From NCBI RefSeq assembly GCF_903645355.1, contig NZ_CAHJXR010000004.1, positions 365,970 to 429,969 of the forward strand: 64,000 nt of DNA, given 5' to 3'. Within the stretch, counting starts at the first letter, position 1, and each line of letters opens with the position of its first letter. Below are positions 60,348 through 64,000 of the stretch, one piece after another. Below the pieces are notes generated by a model. That model made no database searches and was not told the DNA's origin. It was given only the letters and a program-made list of their open reading frames with translations. The position numbers and the translations under genes were made by a program. The DNA is from Schaalia sp. Marseille-Q2122. GTDB lineage: Bacteria > Actinomycetota > Actinomycetes > Actinomycetales > Actinomycetaceae.

Positions 60348-61304
60348 TCAACGATAGAAGGCACGAGTCGAATACACTGCTGCCGCCGCCCATGCCAGCA
60401 GTAGGGGCACGCCGAGGGTAACTGCGAAGACAAGAAAGGCCAGCGTCATGTCTGCCCCATATCCAGACGGAATATAACCGAGGTACATGTAGAGGGCCCC
60501 AGCCAGGAGCGGGATGATCACCGGCAGGAAGGCTGCCAGGAGGGTGCGTCCATAGCCGTAGCCCAGCACGGTCATCACTGCCGCGATGATGACAAAGATG
60601 CCCACAGTGGTAATGAAGGGCCAGAATGATCCGGTGATGAGGAAGATCGCCTCGACGTTGAGGACGATTGGAATCAGGAGCCACAGTCCCAGAGAAGGTA
60701 GCAAGGCTGTTGTCCGAGCAGAGGCAGACGTCGTCGGCAGGAGGACGCGGGGGTCTGCCAGGCCTGGCGCCCTGCGCCTCATGGCGACGCTAGTGAGATA
60801 CTGGCACAGCTTTGCGCCAAGGAACGCGGAGAGGGCGATGCAGGCCGCTGGCATCAAAAAGCTCCATGTGGCGACTTTGGCCAGGGAAGAAGAAGCAGAA
60901 CTTCCTTCGGAGGCGAGCCAGTAGAGTGAACGCGCCGTCCTGACTAGCACTAGGACGAGCGGTACCGCGAGCAGGACTGACACAACTTGGTGGTAGGAGT
61001 AGCCCATCGGAAACATGCGCAGGGAAATGAGGAAGGCCGCCACCGGGGCTGCGAGCATCAGGGCGTAGGAGTGGATGATGGTGATGTAGGGCAGCGCGTA
61101 AGAGCCGGAGAGCGCAAAGTCGAAGTAGAACTCTGCAAGATGAACGCCTAGGTAGATGGCGACTGGCCACAGGAAGGCTTTCCAGTTCAGTGCGACGAGG
61201 CTGCCGTCGCCAACGCCTGCGCTGGGAGTGTGAGCCGGGGCCATCACGGCTGGCGAGGCTTGCGCCGGTGGACGTTGGATGTCATGTGTGCTCTCTGAGG
61301 GCAT
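60348..61304 (-). CDS. uncharacterised polytopic membrane protein
   Basis: A 318-residue protein with a disordered N-terminus of about 40 residues and roughly eight transmembrane helices. No catalytic motif or family is recognised. ATG 61304 has GGGGAGAGG directly upstream; an earlier start at 61343 lacks one. Its neighbours give no functional hint. Confidence 0.7.
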   Translation of the reverse strand: MPSESTHDIQRPPAQASPAVMAPAHTPSAGVGDGSLVALNWKAFLWPVAIYLGVHLAEFYFDFALSGSYALPYITIIHSYALMLAAPVAAFLISLRMFPMGYSYHQVVSVLLAVPLVLVLVRTARSLYWLASEGSSASSSLAKVATWSFLMPAACIALSAFLGAKLCQYLTSVAMRRRAPGLADPRVLLPTTSASARTTALLPSLGLWLLIPIVLNVEAIFLITGSFWPFITTVGIFVIIAAVMTVLGYGYGRTLLAAFLPVIIPLLAGALYMYLGYIPSGYGADMTLAFLVFAVTLGVPLLLAWAAAAVYSTRAFYR

Positions 61305-61527
61305 GGCCTCTCCCCTATCGTCGTCGATTTCTGGCTGATGCACTCCATCGCATCAGCACGCTAGAACACACATTAGAAGAATCTTCTTTTTCATGTGGGC
61401 GATTGCTGATACGGAAATGAGTTCGTACAGCGGCACGCAACCCCCTGTTGGCCGGGACCGTGCAAAGACCTATGCTGCTTGTGGCTGCGATTCTGTGCCC
61501 CCTTCATGGATACGGGATTTATTGACG

Positions 61528-61539
61528 ACAAAGCTTTGT
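61528..61539. promoter_or_regulatory. 12-bp palindrome inside the STAND promoter
   Basis: Perfect palindrome ACAAAGCTTTGT between a -35-like TTGACG and the -10 TAGAAT; a candidate repressor or activator site. Confidence 0.4.
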
Positions 61540-61548
61540 GAAGGGTCA

Positions 61549-61554
61549 TAGAAT
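61549..61554 (+). promoter_or_regulatory. -10 box of the STAND gene (leaderless)
   Basis: TAGAAT with 6 nt to the ATG at 61561 and no Shine-Dalgarno. Confidence 0.5.
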
Positions 61555-61560
61555 CTGACC

Positions 61561-64000
61561 ATGGAACCTGTTTGGCTTACCCTTGGGACCTCTGCCGTAT
61601 CGCTGTTACTTCGTTTCGTCGCTTTCCAGAATGAACCTGAGGCACAAACGCTGGCCGATCTCACGGATGCTGGGGCGTCCTTTGTCAGCCGAGTTTTCTC
61701 CGGCTCTCGACGAGGGCGGGAAGCCTTTGAAGAGAAGGTTGCGAAGAAACTCGTAGATCGGGCGATGGCTCGGACGGAGCTTTCGCAGGCTTTCAAATCC
61801 GATCAGTCAGAGATTGCGGGTGTGATCACCGAGGTTGAGGCCGTTCTCGAGGCTTTCGATTGCAATCGTCAGATGCTGGTTGATATCGCTGCTAAGCCTG
61901 AGGATTTTAAGCGCGAATTGCACAGCCAAGGCACGGACCGAAAGAACTACGTGTCGGAGGATGCAGAGCCGCTCTTCGACGCTCTGCTTGACGTGATTGC
62001 CGCTGAGCTCAGTGAACGAGCGCGAGAGACTAAGGGATTCGAGGTTAACGCGCTGATCTCGGTGGTGAACGAACTCGCCGTTATCGGAGAAAAGGTTGAC
62101 AGCACACACCGAACGCTGGAGACAGGGCTAGGAGTTATTGCAGAGCATCACGCAATGACTAACGAGCGGCTGGGCAATATCGAAGAGCAGCTTGAGCGCG
62201 TAACGTCTACCGTGCAGCGCCCCAAACGTGTTCGCTATGGCTCGCGTGTCGCTCTGACGCAGAACTTCGTTGAGCGTCCGGTGGTGCAGGATCTTGCACG
62301 CGAGATCTTCGCTGATCGCGCTTCGGGAGTGTGGGCGCTCAAAGGGATGCGGGGCTGCGGAAAGACGCAGATTGCTTCCTACCTTGCCAATCGGGCTGAG
62401 CGCGCCGACTGGCCGGTTGTGGTCTGGCAGGTGGCTTCATCGCGTGAGACGATGTTGGGCATGTACCGTGCCTTGGCAGTGCAGGTGCTACCCGGTGTGC
62501 AAGAGCAGGACGACGAACTTCTTGCGCGTATGGTGTTGGGGGCACTGAGCTCTGATAAGCGTTGGCATCGCCAGTTATTTGTCTTGGATAACCTCCGCAC
62601 GGTGAGCGATGTGCAAGACTTGATTCCCGTTGGGAATGGCGCATGTGTCGTAGTGACAACAACGCGCTTTCTTCTGCCTCAAGCGCGCGAACACCGCATT
62701 GGCGTATTCACTCAAGCGGAGGCTATCCAATTTCTACGTGCCCAGCTCCCCGATCAGTCCGAAGATAGTCTTGTTGAACTTGCTGAGGCTGTTGACTATT
62801 TACCTGTCGCGATGGAACATGCAGCGGCAGCATTCACCTCTTTGGGCTACCGCGAGATCACTGATTTCATCGAAGTTCTACGTAACCAAGGCCCATGCAA
62901 AGCCCTTGATCCCGACGAAGACGCCCTATATCCGCAATCGCTATGTACAGTCTTTGAACTCTCTACCGTGGCGCTGTTGAGAGACATGGATGAAGCGGAT
63001 CGACTCTGTGCGGCACACCAACTCCGCGCCCTGTGCTACCTCAGTGAATCTGGCGTTCTAAGGGAGTTTCTTGACGTTTGCGGCGTAAGCATTCCTCAAG
63101 CCAGAAAGACTCTAGGGCAGCTCATTAAAGCTTCACTTGTCCTTGAAACAGAGAATCGAGAATACGTCTCCCTGCATCGTTTGTATGCCACCGTGCTAAG
63201 AAGGAACCCCCATTTCACGGCACCTTCAAGGGACGCAGAGCCGGAGGAATCGGTGATCCATGTCATTGGATCGATAGCATCTGAGATCGAGGATGGCGTT
63301 CTTGAACTCAGTTCAATGTATGACAAGAACCGATTCACCAACTATCGAGCGAAGCAAAAGGAGATCCTGCGTCAACTTTCAGATGTCATCATTCAAGACC
63401 ACGGGAATAATCTCGTTTCCGACCAAAGGATTCTTGCACTAGTTCCATCAATACTGAGAAGTTCGACGCGTCTTCATTTATCAGCCGATTCATGCATCTT
63501 ATTTCCCTTGACAGAAATGTTGACTCCGGGGAGTCTCGAACGTCTCGAAGCGGATTACTTTATTGCGGGTGCTTATAGTTCTGCTGGGCGCTTTGATGAG
63601 GCGATCCCGTTGTATGAAGAGACTCTTGCCCAATGCGAGGAGGTTTTAGGCCCAACACACCCTGACACGCTCGCTAGTCGTAACAACCTCGCCCACGCCT
63701 ACGTGTCGGTGGGGCGCTTTGATGAGGCGATCCCGTTGTATGAAGAGACTCTTGCCCAATGCGAGGAGGTTTTAGGCCCAACACACCCCACCACGCTCAT
63801 GAGTCGTAACAACCTCGCCCACGCCTACGTGTCGGTGGGGCGCTTTGATGAGGCGATCGTTCTGCTCGAAGACACTCTTGCCCAATGCGAGGAGGTTTTA
63901 GGCCCAACACACCCTGACACGCTCGCTAGTCGTAACAACCTCGCCCACGCCTACGTGTCGGTGGGGCGCTTTGATGAGGCGATCCCGTTGTATGAAGAGA
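61561..64000 (+). CDS. STAND NTPase (NB-ARC/NACHT-like) with C-terminal tetratricopeptide repeats, 3' end outside window
   Basis: An open frame of at least 813 codons from ATG 61561 to the window edge. Residues 1-225 form an all-helical N-terminal domain, starting with a hydrophobic segment, similar in style to the helical domains in front of actinobacterial NACHT proteins. The NTPase follows: Walker A GMRGCGKTQIA at about 262-272 and Walker B LFVLDN at about 339-344, then VVTTTR (sensor-like) near 366 and a winged-helix region around 440-545. From residue 676 come 42-residue kinesin-light-chain-type TPRs (GRFDEAIPLYEETLAQCEEV...). Such proteins often act as intracellular sensors, including in phage defence. 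Target and effector mode are not known. Confidence 0.85.
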   Translation, partial: MEPVWLTLGTSAVSLLLRFVAFQNEPEAQTLADLTDAGASFVSRVFSGSRRGREAFEEKVAKKLVDRAMARTELSQAFKSDQSEIAGVITEVEAVLEAFDCNRQMLVDIAAKPEDFKRELHSQGTDRKNYVSEDAEPLFDALLDVIAAELSERARETKGFEVNALISVVNELAVIGEKVDSTHRTLETGLGVIAEHHAMTNERLGNIEEQLERVTSTVQRPKRVRYGSRVALTQNFVERPVVQDLAREIFADRASGVWALKGMRGCGKTQIASYLANRAERADWPVVVWQVASSRETMLGMYRALAVQVLPGVQEQDDELLARMVLGALSSDKRWHRQLFVLDNLRTVSDVQDLIPVGNGACVVVTTTRFLLPQAREHRIGVFTQAEAIQFLRAQLPDQSEDSLVELAEAVDYLPVAMEHAAAAFTSLGYREITDFIEVLRNQGPCKALDPDEDALYPQSLCTVFELSTVALLRDMDEADRLCAAHQLRALCYLSESGVLREFLDVCGVSIPQARKTLGQLIKASLVLETENREYVSLHRLYATVLRRNPHFTAPSRDAEPEESVIHVIGSIASEIEDGVLELSSMYDKNRFTNYRAKQKEILRQLSDVIIQDHGNNLVSDQRILALVPSILRSSTRLHLSADSCILFPLTEMLTPGSLERLEADYFIAGAYSSAGRFDEAIPLYEETLAQCEEVLGPTHPDTLASRNNLAHAYVSVGRFDEAIPLYEETLAQCEEVLGPTHPTTLMSRNNLAHAYVSVGRFDEAIVLLEDTLAQCEEVLGPTHPDTLASRNNLAHAYVSVGRFDEAIPLYEE
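63586..64000 (+). repeat. 126-bp tandem repeats encoding TPRs
   Basis: Copies begin at 63586, 63712, 63838 and 63964 (the last truncated by the window), all with an exact 126-bp (42-codon) period. Copies 1 and 2 differ in only a few codons near 63664-63684 and 63790-63810; copy 3 differs from copy 1 only in a short block near 63860-63880. The array continues beyond the window. Confidence 0.95.

Larger units (their letters stand above)
61305..61560. promoter_or_regulatory. intergenic region upstream of the STAND gene
   Basis: 256 bp between divergent genes. It holds the ACAAAGCTTTGT palindrome, a TTGACG -35-like box at 61522-61527 and the TAGAAT -10 box at 61549-61554; no gene seen. Confidence 0.5.

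Noticed and set aside
61470..61796. A minus-strand frame of 108 codons at the STAND gene start
   Set aside because: It lies over the promoter and first codons of the STAND gene, with Ser/Arg-rich noise.
63586..64000. CRISPR array
   Set aside because: The repeats are 126 bp, contiguous, in frame and coding for TPRs; no spacers or cas genes are present.

Overview
The window is a compact, moderately high-GC actinobacterial chromosome segment. Family-specific clues are WhiA, an ANTAR response regulator of the PdtaR type, a UvrC close to the mycobacterial protein, a CtpE-like P-type ATPase, and several genes whose TANNNT -10 box sits 6-7 nt before the start codon (leaderless style). From general knowledge of gene content I would place it in the Actinomycetaceae (Actinomyces/Schaalia-like), but nothing here proves the genus.

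Layout. 1-9.2 kb: end of pgl, then the minus-strand run gap-pgk-tpiA-secG and whiA-yvcK-rapZ-uvrC (central glycolysis plus the conserved whiA cluster). 9.4-24.6 kb: glnA, an acyl-CoA synthetase, uvrA with an overlapping hydrolase, a P-type ATPase, a TerC protein behind a yybP-ykoY-like leader, an unknown membrane protein, a phosphatidylcholine synthase-like enzyme, and uvrB. 24.7-35.4 kb: GH13 alpha-glucosidase, coaE, and an accessory uptake cluster (solute-binding lipoprotein, two permeases, M81 peptidase, ROK kinase, CutC) facing a divergent ROK repressor, then a rhodanese lipoprotein. 35.6-46.3 kb: rpsA, polA, thioesterase, a decayed HNH nuclease, an odd tRNA, pdtaR, pyk, lgt, trpC. 46.4-55.2 kb: prepilin peptidase-like protein, aroE, mltG, ruvX, alaS, rpsD, rarA. 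55.4-61.3 kb: DUF417/RclC-like protein, MFS transporter, a frameshifted glycerophosphodiesterase, trhO, yciO, a membrane protein. 61.56 kb to the end: a large STAND NTPase with nearly identical tandem TPRs that runs off the window.

Gene order largely follows the ancestral actinobacterial backbone (as in the mycobacterial pgl-secG-tpiA-pgk-gap, whiA-yvcK-rapZ-uvrC, polA-rpsA-coaE-uvrB-uvrA, pdtaR-pyk-lgt-trpC and rarA-alaS-ruvX-mltG-aroE-prepilin peptidase blocks). The points that stand out are the STAND-TPR gene at the right edge, the sugar-type cluster between coaE and rpsA, a class I-shaped tRNA with a CAA anticodon, two broken genes (HNH nuclease, glycerophosphodiesterase), and an 11-base C tract inside rapZ. 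No CRISPR array, insertion sequence or rRNA was seen.
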